A stretch of 64,000 nucleotides of DNA from Proteus sp. FME41 (GCF_014897315.1 NZ_JABUYL010000004.1:1-64000), one strand, 5' to 3'. Numbered from the stretch's first letter, positions 18,104 to 28,120 are shown. Notes: generated from the letters alone by a model not told the origin. A program made the numbers and translations.

Positions 18104-18994
18104 ATGAAACGTAATGTTACTGAAGTCTTATCAGATATCGCTGCTCAACCGTTGGATATTTTTACTCAACGGTTCATGTTGTCCGATGATCAGTTCCAAT
18201 CACTATGCCAATTGATTTATCAAAAGGCAGGTATTGTGCTGACTAACAACAAAAGGGAGATGGTTTATAACCGTCTCACTAGGAGGTTACGTGAATTACG
18301 GATGAATAACTTTGGTGACTATCTTGCGTTTCTTAAAAGTGATGTACGCAACCCTGAATGGCAAGAGTTTGTTAATGCATTAACGACCAATCTCACTGCA
18401 TTTTTCAGGGAAGCGCATCATTTTCCTATTTTGGCAAAACATGCCAAAAAAAGAGCAGGAGGCGTCTATCGAGTATGGTGTGCAGCTGCATCTACTGGAG
18501 AAGAACCTTATTCAATTGCGATGACTTTACGCGATGTTTTTGGAAATAATCCTTATAAATCTAAAATCATTGCCAGCGATATCGATACAAATGTGTTGGA
18601 TAAAGCACGAAAAGGTGTTTACCGACAAGAAGAGCTTAAAACATTAAATGATGAATATTTGAAAAAATATTTTCTCAAAGGTGTCGGCGATTTTGATGGA
18701 TACGTGAAAATTAGACAACAAATTAGCGAGATGGTCTCTTTTCAGTATTTAAATTTACTCGACAAGCAATGGGATTTAGAAGGTGGTTTTGATGCGATAT
18801 TTTGTCGTAATGTCATGATTTATTTTGACAAAGCGACACAGCAAAACCTACTTAATCGCTTTACCTCATTACTTAAACCAGACGGAATGCTATTTGTTGG
18901 GCATTCTGAAAATGTAAGCCAGCTTAGCAAGGATTTCTACTTGCATGGGCATACCGTTTACGGGCTGACACCAGCAAGGAGAGGTTATGAATAA
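18104..18994 (+). CDS. cheR: Chemoreceptor methyltransferase CheR
   Basis: A 296-aa SAM-dependent enzyme that methylates glutamates of chemoreceptors. The N-terminal helical domain contains [24 protein letters not shown]. The family block [13 protein letters not shown], the SAM-binding [16 protein letters not shown] and the acidic [16 protein letters not shown] follow, and [13 protein letters not shown] is near the end. The start has little ribosome binding site, probably relying on coupling to the gene 6 bases upstream. It overlaps cheB by 8 bases. Confidence 0.97.
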   Translation: MKRNVTEVLSDIAAQPLDIFTQRFMLSDDQFQSLCQLIYQKAGIVLTNNKREMVYNRLTRRLRELRMNNFGDYLAFLKSDVRNPEWQEFVNALTTNLTAFFREAHHFPILAKHAKKRAGGVYRVWCAAASTGEEPYSIAMTLRDVFGNNPYKSKIIASDIDTNVLDKARKGVYRQEELKTLNDEYLKKYFLKGVGDFDGYVKIRQQISEMVSFQYLNLLDKQWDLEGGFDAIFCRNVMIYFDKATQQNLLNRFTSLLKPDGMLFVGHSENVSQLSKDFYLHGHTVYGLTPARRGYE

Positions 18995-20039
18995 AATAAC
19001 GGTACTCTGTGTTGATGATTCGGCGCTAATGCGTCAAATCATGCGAGAAATCATCAACAGCCATAGCGATATGGAAGTTGTTGATTGCGCACCAGATCCT
19101 ATAGTGGCTCGTGACTTGATAAAAAAGTACAACCCACAGGTATTAACGTTAGACGTTGAAATGCCACGTATGGATGGTATTGATTTCTTGGAAAAACTGA
19201 TGCGATTAAGACCAATGCCGGTCGTGATGGTTTCATCATTAACAGCAAAAGGCTCAGAAGTGACGTTAAAAGCGTTAGAACTGGGTGCTGTTGATTTTGT
19301 GACTAAACCCCAGCTTGGTTTGCGTGAAGGTATGCTGGCTTATAGTGAACTGATTGCCGAGAAAATTCGTGCTGCAGCACTGGCACGAATTAGTCGTCGA
19401 GAAGTACAAGCTCCGCCTTCTAAATCATTGTCATTTACACCGATGATTTCGAGTGAAAAGTTGATTGCAGTAGGCGCATCAACTGGTGGCACAGAGGCTA
19501 TTCGTAATTTTCTAGAACCTTTACCCGTTACAAGCCCTGCGGTATTAATTACACAACATATGCCAGCAGGGTTTACACACTCATTTGCAGAGCGGCTCAA
19601 TCGTTTATGTCAAATTAGTGTAAAAGAAGCAGAAGACGGCGAACGTGTATTACCTGGGCACGCATATGTTGCGCCAGGTGATTTTCACATGGAGCTTCGT
19701 CGTAATGGTGCAAATTACCAAATACATATTAATAAAGAGCCTGCGGTAAACCGTCATCGCCCTTCTGTCGATGTCTTATTTAGGTCTGTCGCAAAATATG
19801 CTGGACGTAATGCTATTGGCGTTATTTTAACCGGAATGGGCAGTGATGGTGCGGCAGGATTATTAGAAATGCGTAGTGCAGGTAGTTATACCTTTGCACA
19901 AGATGAAGCGAGTTGTGTCGTCTTTGGCATGCCTCGTGCTGCGGTTGAACTGGGCGCAGTGGACGAGGTGAAAAGTATAAGCTCGATGAGCAAAGCGGTA
20001 CTGATGAAAATCAGTAGCACGCAATCATTGCGTATCTGA
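18987..20039 (+). CDS. cheB: Chemoreceptor methylesterase/deamidase CheB
   Basis: A 350-aa response regulator with a catalytic domain. The receiver domain has [10 protein letters not shown] and the phosphorylated Asp56 in [14 protein letters not shown]. The esterase part starts at about 155 with the nucleophile Ser in [11 protein letters not shown], the catalytic His in [10 protein letters not shown] and the Asp in [12 protein letters not shown]. It removes methyl groups added by CheR and mediates adaptation. Its start lies inside the end of cheR. Confidence 0.98.
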   Translation: MNKITVLCVDDSALMRQIMREIINSHSDMEVVDCAPDPIVARDLIKKYNPQVLTLDVEMPRMDGIDFLEKLMRLRPMPVVMVSSLTAKGSEVTLKALELGAVDFVTKPQLGLREGMLAYSELIAEKIRAAALARISRREVQAPPSKSLSFTPMISSEKLIAVGASTGGTEAIRNFLEPLPVTSPAVLITQHMPAGFTHSFAERLNRLCQISVKEAEDGERVLPGHAYVAPGDFHMELRRNGANYQIHINKEPAVNRHRPSVDVLFRSVAKYAGRNAIGVILTGMGSDGAAGLLEMRSAGSYTFAQDEASCVVFGMPRAAVELGAVDEVKSISSMSKAVLMKISSTQSLRI

Positions 20040-20098
20040 TTAAGTTCAGTTTAAAAAGCAATACAGTAATTTGCCGATATATTTTGAAGGAGTTTTCA

Positions 20099-20488
20099 AT
20101 GGCAAGTAAGGATCTGAAATTTTTAGTGGTTGATGATTTTTCAACAATGCGCCGCATAGTTCGTAATTTGCTAAAGGAATTAGGATTTACGAATGTAGAT
20201 GAAGCAGAAGATGGTGCCGACGCGTTAGCTAAATTACGCAATTCGACAATTGATTTTGTGATTACAGACTGGAACATGCCAAATATGGATGGTCTAGAGC
20301 TTCTGAAAAATATTCGTAGCGACGCAGGATTAGCAGCAACACCCGTATTAATGGTGACGGCTGAAGCTAAAAAAGAAAATATCATTGCAGCGGCGCAAGC
20401 GGGTGCAAGTGGATATGTTGTTAAACCTTTTACAGCAGCAATTCTTGAAGAAAAACTAAATAAAATTTTTGAAAAACTGGGCATCTAA
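20099..20488 (+). CDS. cheY: Chemotaxis response regulator CheY
   Basis: A 129-aa single-domain receiver that binds FliM and FliN when phosphorylated and switches motor direction. The acidic pocket VVDD (11-13), phospho-acceptor Asp57 in [12 protein letters not shown], Thr87 in VMVTAEA and Lys109 in YVVKPF are all present. ATG 20099 is chosen because AAGGAG lies 7 bases upstream and the product then matches the E. coli length (129). Confidence 0.98.
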   Translation: MASKDLKFLVVDDFSTMRRIVRNLLKELGFTNVDEAEDGADALAKLRNSTIDFVITDWNMPNMDGLELLKNIRSDAGLAATPVLMVTAEAKKENIIAAAQAGASGYVVKPFTAAILEEKLNKIFEKLGI

Positions 20489-20497
20489 GGAGTCGCA

Positions 20498-21154
20498 ATG
20501 AGTGGGAATCCAATTATGCCGAAAGATAATATTGAAATGACATCTGATATTATCAGCCGGATCGGACAATTGACGCGGATGTTACGCGACAGTTTGCGAG
20601 AATTAGGATTGGATAAAGCAATAGCCGAAGCAGCAGAAGCCATCCCTGACGCTAGGGAACGACTGGACTATGTTGCTCAAATGACCGCTCAGGCAGCTGA
20701 GCGTACATTGAACTGTGTCGAAGCGGCGCAACCTAAACAGGATGCACTAAGCTCCGATGCGAGTAAGCTTACTGAACGTTGGGACCTATGGTTTGAACAG
20801 CCAGAAGAGCTGAAAGATGTACGCTCTCTTGTTACCGATACCCGCAATTATTTGCGGGATATCCCTGAGAGTACGGCTTTTACTAACAGTCAGTTATTGG
20901 AAATTATGATGGCACAAGATTTCCAAGATCTGACAGGTCAGGTGATTAAACGCATGATGAGTGTTGTTCAAGAAATTGAAAAACAACTCGTCATGGTATT
21001 AATGGAAAACCTGCCACCAGAGCAACTTGAAAAGTCGAATGTGAAAAAAGAGACAGATTCTTTATTAAATGGTCCACAGGTAAATAAAAACAATGCCGGT
21101 GTGATCAAAAATCAAGATCAAGTTGATGATTTACTGGAAAGTATGGGTTTTTAA
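20498..21154 (+). CDS. cheZ: CheY-P phosphatase CheZ
   Basis: A 218-aa, largely helical protein that dephosphorylates CheY-P. The catalytic motif [17 protein letters not shown] carries Asp144 and Gln148 (Asp143 and Gln147 in E. coli). The C-terminal CheY-binding peptide [11 protein letters not shown] is intact. It is the last gene of the chemotaxis operon, 9 bases after cheY. Confidence 0.97.
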   Translation: MSGNPIMPKDNIEMTSDIISRIGQLTRMLRDSLRELGLDKAIAEAAEAIPDARERLDYVAQMTAQAAERTLNCVEAAQPKQDALSSDASKLTERWDLWFEQPEELKDVRSLVTDTRNYLRDIPESTAFTNSQLLEIMMAQDFQDLTGQVIKRMMSVVQEIEKQLVMVLMENLPPEQLEKSNVKKETDSLLNGPQVNKNNAGVIKNQDQVDDLLESMGF

Positions 21155-21577
21155 CCTGCTGATGAGTTTTAGGGCGATAAGGACGTTGAGATATACAAAA
21201 CGTATTCGCTCTAGGCTCTGCTCTTTTAGGATGATGTACTTTATGGATAAAAAATCACGTAATAATGCTTTGATAGCCCATGCTATCGAAGAAAATGTAA
21301 GCCGCTTTTTTTAAGCGGCTTCAGACGTTGGGTAAATAAACACCAATGGGAGAAAAACACTAATTTTACTGTAAATTGCGCCGATCCCTCTATAATCATC
21401 GGTCATATTGGCAAAGTTTCTATTTTTATCATCAAGTTATTTTCTTAAGATTTCCCGTCATAGCCCAAAAAGCCCCGTAAATTTGCGATTGTTCAGCCCA
21501 TCAATTTTCTCTGAATTTGTCATGCTTAGCATCATTTCATTCATGCATTTAATCTCATTATCTAAATCGGACAGACT
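21155..21577 (+). other. Gap between cheZ and flhB with a hairpin and a tiny ORF
   Basis: The hairpin AAGCCGCTT / AAGCGGCTT (21299-21307 with 21313-21321) has a T-only loop and little T-run after it; it may end the cheZ transcript weakly. A 23-codon ORF (ATG 21243 to TAA 21314, beginning MDKKSRNNALIAHA) ends inside the hairpin loop; whether it is translated is unknown. The class 2 promoter for flhBA should lie in 21330-21560, but I could not pin it down. Confidence 0.4.
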
Positions 21578-22726
21578 GTGGCTGAAGATAGCGATCTCGA
21601 AAAAACAGAGGAACCCACACCCCATAAACGGGAAAAAGCTAAAAAGGATGGGCAAATTGTCCGTTCTAAAGAGCTTTCATCCGTTTTAATGATCTTAGGT
21701 GGTGTGAGTTTGCTGTGGATGAGTGGTGGGTTTATCACTCGTGGGCTACATGCCATGTTAACGGAAGGATTTACGTTTAATCATCATCTTATCGGTAATG
21801 AGAATTTGTTGATCCCTCGATTTGGTAGCTTAATTAAACAAGCCGTTTTTGCGCTATCCCCTGTATTTTTGGGCTTAGTCTTGGTAGCAATCGGGGGGTC
21901 TGCTTTACTGGGTGGCATTAATTTTAGTAGCAAATCCATTAAGTTTGATCCCAAAAAATGGAATCCTATTTCTGGATTAAAACGTATTTTTTCAATGAAT
22001 GCGTTAGCTGAATTATTTAAAGCAATACTAAAATCGACATTTGTGGGACTCGCGGCAACCATTTTCTTATGGCATAACTGGAACGATATTCTCCATCTGA
22101 TCACGCTTCCGCCACTGAGCGCCTTAGCCAATGCAATGAAGCTACTGATTTTTGCCGTTTATATCACGGTTTTTATGCTGATACCGATGGTGGCATTCGA
22201 CATTATTTTCCAAATCCGTAGCCATTTGAAAAAGCTACGTATGACTCGTCAAGAAATTAAAGACGAATTTAAACAGCAAGAGGGTGATCCTCAACTGAAA
22301 GCGCGTATTCGTCAGCAACAGCATGCGATGTCTCGTAACAGAATGATGGCGGATGTGCCTAAAGCCGATGTTATCGTCACAAACCCAACACACTATGCCG
22401 TTGCATTGCAATATAACGACAAAATGACTGCGCCAAAAGTATTAGCCAAAGGTGCAGGCGAGATTGCACTAAAAATCAAAGAGATTGGTGCTGAACATCG
22501 AATTCCGCTGCTAGAAGCACCACCGCTTGCTAGGGCGTTATATCGTCACAGTGAAATAGGCCATGTAATACCTTCAACCCTTTATGGTGCGGTTGCAGAG
22601 GTACTTGCGTGGGTTTATCAACTGAAACGATGGAAAACCGAAGGTGGTTTAAAACCTAAACAACCTATGAACTTGCCAGTGCCTCCCGCACTGGACTTTG
22701 CTGGAGAAGATAATCGTCATGGCTAA
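21578..22726 (+). CDS. flhB: Flagellar export gate protein FlhB
   Basis: A 382-aa component of the flagellar type III export gate that switches substrate class from rod/hook to filament. Four membrane helices occupy about residues 30-210. The cytosolic domain contains the autocleavage motif NPTH with Asn269 (VIVTNPTHYAVALQY). The start is a GTG giving MAEDSDLEKTEEPTPHKREKAKKDGQ, the usual family N-terminus. It overlaps flhA by 8 bases. Confidence 0.97.
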   Translation: MAEDSDLEKTEEPTPHKREKAKKDGQIVRSKELSSVLMILGGVSLLWMSGGFITRGLHAMLTEGFTFNHHLIGNENLLIPRFGSLIKQAVFALSPVFLGLVLVAIGGSALLGGINFSSKSIKFDPKKWNPISGLKRIFSMNALAELFKAILKSTFVGLAATIFLWHNWNDILHLITLPPLSALANAMKLLIFAVYITVFMLIPMVAFDIIFQIRSHLKKLRMTRQEIKDEFKQQEGDPQLKARIRQQQHAMSRNRMMADVPKADVIVTNPTHYAVALQYNDKMTAPKVLAKGAGEIALKIKEIGAEHRIPLLEAPPLARALYRHSEIGHVIPSTLYGAVAEVLAWVYQLKRWKTEGGLKPKQPMNLPVPPALDFAGEDNRHG

Positions 22727-24809
22727 TTTGGCCTCATTACTCCGCTCGCCGGGAAATTGGAAAAGTTCTCAGTGGCAGATACTGGCTGGGCCAGTGCTTA
22801 TCTTATTGATACTGTCAATGATGATATTGCCATTGCCAGCTTTTCTATTGGATTTATTATTTACCTTTAATATCGCGCTTTCCATTATGGTGCTGTTGGT
22901 GGCAATGTTCACTAAACGCACATTGGATTTTGCTGCTTTCCCAACTATTTTGTTGTTTACCACGTTACTCCGTTTATCGCTAAACGTTGCTTCAACACGT
23001 ATCATTTTAATGGAAGGACACACTGGCTCTGCCGCAGCTGGGCGTGTTGTTGAAGCCTTTGGCCATTTCCTTGTCGGCGGTAATTTTGCCATTGGTATTG
23101 TCGTCTTTATCATCCTAATTTTAATTAACTTTATGGTTATCACTAAGGGTGCGGGACGTATTGCGGAAGTGGGTGCACGCTTTGTGTTAGATGGAATGCC
23201 AGGGAAACAAATGGCAATCGATGCTGACTTAAATGCGGGTATTATTAACGAAGATGAAGCGAAAAAACGTCGTAAAGAAGTTTCATTAGAATCTGATTTT
23301 TACGGTTCAATGGACGGTGCAAGTAAGTTCGTTCGTGGTGATGCGATCGCGGGCTTAATGATCCTTGTGATTAACGTCGTGGGCGGTTTAATTGTGGGTG
23401 TTGCTCAACACAATATGCCCTTAAATGATGCCGCAAGTACGTACACCCTATTAACCATCGGTGATGGTCTGGTTGCTCAAATCCCTGCATTAATTATCTC
23501 AACGGCAGCGGGTGTTATCGTGACTCGTGTTGCCACAGATGAAGATGTTGGGCAACAAATGGTCACCCAACTCTTTAATAATCCGCGTGTGCTGATGTTA
23601 ACCGCAGGGGTATTAGGCCTGTTAGGTTTAGTGCCGGGAATGCCAAACTTTGTCTTCTTATTCTTCACGATAGCGTTAGCGGGATTAGGTTGGTATATCT
23701 TACGTCGTGATGCTAATCCTGATGTACAACAACAAAAAGAGATGGAGCAAGTTGAAAAGCAAAATCGGGTTGTTGAAGCGTCATGGGAAGATGTACAACT
23801 AGAAGATCCATTAGCGATGGAAGTGGGATATCGCTTAATTCCAATGGTAGATAACCGCCAAAATGGGGAGTTATTAGGCCGAATTAGTGGTATTCGTAAA
23901 AAGTTTGCTCAAGAAACCGGTTATTTACCTCCTGTTGTGCATATTCGTGACAATATGGAATTAAGACCTTCTTCTTATCGTATTTTAATGAAAGGGGTGG
24001 AAATTGGTCATGGTGAAGCGCACCCTGGTCGTTGGTTAGCAATTAACCCCGGTAATGCGGTGGGATCTTTAGAAGGGGATATTACCCAAGAGCCAGCCTT
24101 TGGTTTACCCGCAGTTTGGATTGATGACAGCTTAAGAGAGCAAGCACAAGTTCAAGGTTATACCGTTGTGGCAGCCAGCACCGTTATTGCAACACACTTT
24201 AATCATGCATTAACAAAATATTCCTCTGAGTTGTTTGGCCGTCAAGAAGCACAAATGTTATTTGATAGGGTCAGTAAAGAACTCCCTAAAATGACAGAAA
24301 ATATGATCCCAGATATGCTTTCACTTACGGTATTACATAAGGTATTGCAAAATTTACTTTCTGAGCAAGTGCCTATTCGTGATATGAGAACCATATTAGA
24401 AGCGCTAGCAGAACATGCTCCTGAGCAGAAAGATCCGGCTGAATTGACGGCAGTTGTTCGTGTTGCACTTCGTCGAGCCATTACGCAACACTGGTTTGGT
24501 GATCAAGATGAAATTCAAGTGATTGGCTTAGATGCCAGCTTAGAACGTATTCTTGTTCAAGCAATGCAAAGCGGGGGAGGATTAGAGCCTGGGCTTGCTG
24601 AAAATATTGAGCAACAAGCAGCAGATGCAGTGCGTCACCAAGAGATGTCAGGTGGTGCGCCAGTATTATTAGTGAATCATACATTGCGTTCACTACTTTC
24701 ACGCTTCTTACGACGTAGCTTGCCACAATTAGCCGTATTATCGAATATGGAAGTGAGTGAAGGTCGCCGTATCCGTATGACGTCAATGATTGGTGGGCAG
24801 CCTCATTAA
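22719..24809 (+). CDS. flhA: Flagellar export gate protein FlhA
   Basis: A 696-aa protein (692 in E. coli), the largest part of the export gate, which uses the proton gradient and docks chaperone-substrate complexes. About eight membrane helices span residues 20-330, with the FHIPEP-type block TLLRLSLNVASTRIILMEGHTG and GAGRIAEVGARFVLDGMPGKQMAIDADLNAG. A cytosolic four-subdomain region fills the rest. ATG 22719 lies inside the end of flhB and gives the family N-terminus MANLASLLR. Confidence 0.98.
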   Translation: MANLASLLRSPGNWKSSQWQILAGPVLILLILSMMILPLPAFLLDLLFTFNIALSIMVLLVAMFTKRTLDFAAFPTILLFTTLLRLSLNVASTRIILMEGHTGSAAAGRVVEAFGHFLVGGNFAIGIVVFIILILINFMVITKGAGRIAEVGARFVLDGMPGKQMAIDADLNAGIINEDEAKKRRKEVSLESDFYGSMDGASKFVRGDAIAGLMILVINVVGGLIVGVAQHNMPLNDAASTYTLLTIGDGLVAQIPALIISTAAGVIVTRVATDEDVGQQMVTQLFNNPRVLMLTAGVLGLLGLVPGMPNFVFLFFTIALAGLGWYILRRDANPDVQQQKEMEQVEKQNRVVEASWEDVQLEDPLAMEVGYRLIPMVDNRQNGELLGRISGIRKKFAQETGYLPPVVHIRDNMELRPSSYRILMKGVEIGHGEAHPGRWLAINPGNAVGSLEGDITQEPAFGLPAVWIDDSLREQAQVQGYTVVAASTVIATHFNHALTKYSSELFGRQEAQMLFDRVSKELPKMTENMIPDMLSLTVLHKVLQNLLSEQVPIRDMRTILEALAEHAPEQKDPAELTAVVRVALRRAITQHWFGDQDEIQVIGLDASLERILVQAMQSGGGLEPGLAENIEQQAADAVRHQEMSGGAPVLLVNHTLRSLLSRFLRRSLPQLAVLSNMEVSEGRRIRMTSMIGGQPH

Positions 24810-24833
24810 TCAGCAGTAAGATATCTTTCAGTT

Positions 24834-24866
24834 AAAAAGGTCACTTTATAAAGTGGCCTTTTTTTA
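24834..24866 (+). terminator. Intrinsic terminator of flhBA
   Basis: AAAAAGGTCACTT (24834-24846) pairs with AAGTGGCCTTTTT (24851-24863) around TATA, one G-U pair, with a T-run of at least seven. It ends the transcript 25 bases after flhA. The sequence from 24867 to 25140 has no gene I can support; flhE, which follows flhA in E. coli, is not seen. Confidence 0.9.
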
Positions 24867-25139
24867 TACTTATAGCGTGGGGCAATGGAGGGAATGAACC
24901 TTGCCAATGATTATGCTTAATAAGAAGAAAGGAATGGCAGCATATGTTATCTAGTGATGATAAGCGTGGACGCAGAATAATGAATAAAGTATAGCCTAGC
25001 CTAGCCATAACATCTTATGTGTTATGAAGAGGGAGTGTTAATAAAGCGGCAAATAGAAGAAATAAAACAAAGAGAATATTTGGGGTAAGAATTAACGGAT
25101 GTTGTGGAAAACGGAAGACTATTTGAGTTTAATAGATAA

Positions 25140-25170
25140 AACAAAACGCCATCATGATTGATGGCGTTAT
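25140..25170 (-). terminator. Intrinsic terminator of flgMN
   Basis: AACGCCATCA (25145-25154) pairs with TGATGGCGTT (25159-25168), a perfect 10-bp stem. On the reverse strand it is followed by TTGTTTTAT. It lies 27 bases after the flgN stop. Confidence 0.8.
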
Positions 25171-25195
25171 CTGTTTTTTATCAGTTTTGAGAACA

Positions 25196-25636
25196 CTAAA
25201 CCTGAATTTTACGTCCTGCTAATAACGAACGCTGTGCTTGTCCATCAGAACCATAAAGGGTCGGACTGTGGTTTTTCTGCAAAAAACGGATAGTGTCACT
25301 ATTACGAGAAATATGTTGCTCTAACAGTAATCCATTATGTTGATTAAGATGTTTTAGTTCCGCCGAAATATCCATTATCTGGTTCCATAAATCAGACAGG
25401 AAAGGCAACCCTATATAAGGTTTTTCTACACCGGCTTGTAAGCTTTGCGTATGACGCTGTTGGTCTGTATGACCTAAAGCCGATAAGACAAAATTCTTCT
25501 GTTCAGTCATTTCATGAAGTGCATTGATATCAATGCTACCCGCGCATAATAACTGTTGTTCAGCACGTAAAATACCCGCAATGGTATTGAGCTGTGATAA
25601 CTGAAGATCTAAAGTCTGGCGGAGTTCTTCCATCAT
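25196..25636 (-). CDS. flgN: Flagellar export chaperone FlgN
   Basis: A 146-aa helical cytosolic chaperone for the hook-filament junction proteins FlgK and FlgL. Sequence similarity to E. coli FlgN is modest, but position after flgM, length and heptad-like leucines (LRQTLDLQLSQLNTIAGILRAEQQLL, with MTEQKNFVLSAL) identify it. The start is uncertain: GTG 25642, ATG 25636 and ATG 25633 are all in frame and none has a clear ribosome binding site. Translation is probably coupled to flgM 7-14 bases upstream. Confidence 0.88.
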   Translation of the reverse strand: MMEELRQTLDLQLSQLNTIAGILRAEQQLLCAGSIDINALHEMTEQKNFVLSALGHTDQQRHTQSLQAGVEKPYIGLPFLSDLWNQIMDISAELKHLNQHNGLLLEQHISRNSDTIRFLQKNHSPTLYGSDGQAQRSLLAGRKIQV

Positions 25637-25649
25637 AATCACTAAAATA

Positions 25650-25949
25650 TTATTGAGTTATGCTTTCAGCAGCTTCACGGAAAAGTGCATCCGCGATTTT
25701 ACCACTGTCCATGGTTAATGTTCCGTTGGCAATTGCTTCTTTTAAGCGAGCAACTTTCTCAACGTCAATGTCTTTGTTTCCAGGTTGAACAAGTTTTTTC
25801 TGTGCTTCACTTAATTTAACAGAAGTGTCGCCTGTTGCAGTTTTTTGTTCAGTTGTTCCCGATTTGCGTGTGCCTTGTGAAATTTCACTTGGGTTACGTT
25901 GTGCAATAGCGTTAATCGGGAGCAGTGGATTTGCGCGTTCAATACTCAT
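25650..25949 (-). CDS. flgM: Anti-sigma28 factor FlgM
   Basis: A 99-aa, mostly disordered protein that binds FliA and is secreted through the finished hook, coupling late gene expression to assembly. The N-terminus MSIERANPLLPINAIAQRN is of FlgM type, and the C-terminal half (KVARLKEAIANGTLTMDSGKIADALFREA) contains the sigma28-binding helices. AAAGGA precedes the start. A sigma28 promoter lies 90 bases upstream, so FliA drives its own inhibitor. Confidence 0.96.
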   Translation of the reverse strand: MSIERANPLLPINAIAQRNPSEISQGTRKSGTTEQKTATGDTSVKLSEAQKKLVQPGNKDIDVEKVARLKEAIANGTLTMDSGKIADALFREAAESITQ

Positions 25950-26038
25950 AGGAAAATCCTTTGTTAGGCATCAATTAATAGTCAGATGAAGCCATTGTAA
26001 AACAACCTATGTGTTTTCGCCTATCATCTTGTTTCTTT

Positions 26039-26065
26039 ATATCGGCTGTTGAATCAAAAACTTTA
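26039..26065 (-). promoter_or_regulatory. Sigma28 (FliA) promoter of flgMN
   Basis: On the reverse strand TAAAGTTT (26058-26065), 11 bases, then GCCGATAT (26039-26046). One mismatch from the FliA consensus GCCGATAA. It gives a leader of about 80 bases before flgM. Confidence 0.85.
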
Positions 26066-26072
26066 ATCTTAG

Positions 26073-26256
26073 TATTACTCGTCATACTTCAAGCCGTAGC
26101 GTTGTTGACCGCACTCACTCGCATTAGTCCCATTACTCGTCATACTTCAAACCGTAGCGTTGTTAACTGCACTCACTCACACTAGTCACATACTGATGTA
26201 TGCTTCTAGCGATTCGTTCATTTGTCGCCTAGCTACATCTTGAATTATTTAGAGTA
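26073..26256. repeat. Palindromic intergenic repeat with a duplicated left arm
   Basis: Two tandem units of about 58-60 bases start with ACTCGTCATACTTCAA (26076 and 26135) and continue through GTAGCGTTGTT and CACTCACTC. A central part and a right arm ending CTTGAATTATTTAGAGTA follow; the right arm is partly complementary to the left. This resembles a palindromic intergenic repeat I recall from Serratia, Yersinia and Proteus genomes. It lies immediately upstream of the flgM promoter and downstream of flgA. Confidence 0.65.
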
Positions 26257-26416
26257 AAAAAGCTTAGAGTAAAAAGTATGTAAACGAATCTAAAGTCTTA
26301 TTCAAAATGTGACATCGATAAACGTAATACAAGAGAGTTTACCTTGGCTTGTCATAACTGAAACGGGTAACAAGCAATTCAATATAGGCTTATTCTGCTT
26401 ATCAGTTTTTAATCGA

Positions 26417-27073
26417 TTAAAGTGGAATGCGAACAGAGCCATTTTCAAGGGCTTCACCAGTGACAATTTGGCCTGATTTTACTCTGACTCTGATCGTTTC
26501 ATTGGCGACAGCATTATTAATGGCTTTGCCTTCATAACGAATTTGAAAGTGAGGGCCTTGTGCAAATACGGTAACCGTTTGACCCGCAAGAATAGCCCAA
26601 GGACGGCGAACCATGGTAGATGTTAAGGGTTTTCCTGCCGAGATTTGTCGCATCGCAATGGCATTTTTGATTGATGCTGGATCACGTAATACATCATAAG
26701 GTAATTTTTCTAACTCACCGGTTGCCATACTGATAGAAGAAGCTTCAATCGAATCATCACGATTAATGTCCTTTTTAGCGATGAGATATTCACCATTGAC
26801 ACTCACATCAATTTGAATAAAACGGCGTTGGTTATCGCATTGGATAGGTATCGAAAGGCGCCCCCAATTGCGAGAGCCAGAATGACGTTGGATCTCTTGG
26901 GTTTGGCATACGGGCCATTTCTCTTCAGGTGTTAAAATATTGACAGTGACTTTATCGCCTTGTTGGTGAAGTGCAACAAAGAAGTCTTGCAGTTCTTCAG
27001 GGAGTGATTTAGCGAAACTCACATTCACCATAAAGAAAAAAGAAAATAGACCGATAAGAATTCTAACTGACAT
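26417..27073 (-). CDS. flgA: P-ring assembly chaperone FlgA
   Basis: A 218-aa periplasmic protein (219 in E. coli) that helps FlgI assemble the P ring. The N-terminal signal peptide (MSVRILIGLFSFFFMVNVSFAKS) has cleavage after FA. The C-terminal SAF-like domain contains RPWAILAGQTVTVFAQGPHFQIRYEGKA. ATG 27073 is chosen over GTG 27085 because AAGGTG lies nine bases before it. It diverges from flgB, sharing a 211-base class 2 promoter region, and lies upstream of flgMN in the same direction. Confidence 0.95.
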   Translation of the reverse strand: MSVRILIGLFSFFFMVNVSFAKSLPEELQDFFVALHQQGDKVTVNILTPEEKWPVCQTQEIQRHSGSRNWGRLSIPIQCDNQRRFIQIDVSVNGEYLIAKKDINRDDSIEASSISMATGELEKLPYDVLRDPASIKNAIAMRQISAGKPLTSTMVRRPWAILAGQTVTVFAQGPHFQIRYEGKAINNAVANETIRVRVKSGQIVTGEALENGSVRIPL

Positions 27074-27284
27074 AATTTTTATCACCTTACTAAGTTTATA
27101 GGCTAATTGTGCATTTGTGCTTATTTAGCAAGAACAGTGTACATCGTCTTCACATGCCTTAAACGCATAAATAGCAATCCAATTTACGCCTATTCCTCCA
27201 ATCATCTTTTTTTTGAGCGTTTATTCTGTCAACTGAAATTGTTTTATCAGCTGAGGTAAGTGGCTTAGCCACCAAGGATAGAAG

Positions 27285-27698
27285 ATGCTCGATAAATTAG
27301 AAAATACGTTTCATTTTCAACAAGAAGCGCTCTCAATACGCAATCAACGCCAAGAAATTCTTGCTGCGAATATCGCTAACGCAGATACCCCAGGCTTTCA
27401 GGCTCGCGATATTGATTTTGCTTCGGAGTTGAAGAAAACCATAGAAAACGGACGTACTGGTACGCATGGTATGCAATTGGCGATGACATCAGAGCGCCAT
27501 ATTCCGATTAAACCCGGTTACCGCTTAGAAGCGGATTTACTCTATCGCGTTCCTCATCAAACTGCGATGGATGGTAATACCGTGGATATGGACATGGAAC
27601 GTAGTAATTTTGCTGACAATAGCCTTAAGTATCAGGCTGATGTGACATTTATTAACTCGCAAGTTAAAAGCATGATGGCCGTATTGCAACAAGGATAA
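27285..27698 (+). CDS. flgB: Flagellar proximal rod protein FlgB
   Basis: A 137-aa rod subunit exported by the flagellar type III system. The N-terminal rod signature [19 protein letters not shown] (about residues 26-44) and the C-terminal helix with [14 protein letters not shown] are present. It is the first gene of flgBCDEFGHIJ and diverges from flgA. Ribosome binding site is weak (AAGGATAG). Confidence 0.97.
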   Translation: MLDKLENTFHFQQEALSIRNQRQEILAANIANADTPGFQARDIDFASELKKTIENGRTGTHGMQLAMTSERHIPIKPGYRLEADLLYRVPHQTAMDGNTVDMDMERSNFADNSLKYQADVTFINSQVKSMMAVLQQG

Positions 27699-27703
27699 AG
27701 AGC

Positions 27704-28108
27704 ATGTCTTTATTTAGTATTTTCGATATTTCAAGTTCAGCACTTTCAGCGCAATCACAACGTTTAAACGTGAGTGCCAGCAATATGGCAAACGCCGACA
27801 GTGTTGCGGGGCCAGATGGCGACCCTTATCGTGCAAAACAAGTTGTTTTTCAGGTTAATGCGCCTGCCGGTCAAGAGATTGGTGGTGTTCGTGTGACTGA
27901 AGTTGTTGATGATCCAGCTCCTTTCCGTATGGAGTATCAGCCAGGACATCCTTTTGCCGATGAAAAAGGCTATGTGCGTATGCCGAATGTTGATGTGGTA
28001 GGTGAAATGATTAACACCATCTCTGCTTCTAGAAGTTACCAAGCTAACGTTGAAGTCATGAACACGGCAAAATCGCTGATGCAGAAAACATTGATGATAG
28101 GTCAATAG
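27704..28108 (+). CDS. flgC: Flagellar proximal rod protein FlgC
   Basis: A 134-aa rod subunit. The N-terminal rod motif ([21 protein letters not shown]) and the C-terminal part [35 protein letters not shown] are typical of FlgC. The length equals that of E. coli FlgC. It follows flgB after 5 bases. Confidence 0.98.
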   Translation: MSLFSIFDISSSALSAQSQRLNVSASNMANADSVAGPDGDPYRAKQVVFQVNAPAGQEIGGVRVTEVVDDPAPFRMEYQPGHPFADEKGYVRMPNVDVVGEMINTISASRSYQANVEVMNTAKSLMQKTLMIGQ

Positions 28109-28120
28109 GGGGAATAAATT

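Noticed and set aside
20054..20080. GCCGATAT before cheY as a sigma28 promoter
   Set aside because: The -10 looks right but no TAAAG-like element lies 11 bases upstream (nearest is at 13), and cheY is within an operon.
26073..26256. Tandem repeats before flgM as a CRISPR array
   Set aside because: Only two imperfect adjacent units without spacers of uniform length, no cas genes; structure is that of a palindromic intergenic repeat.
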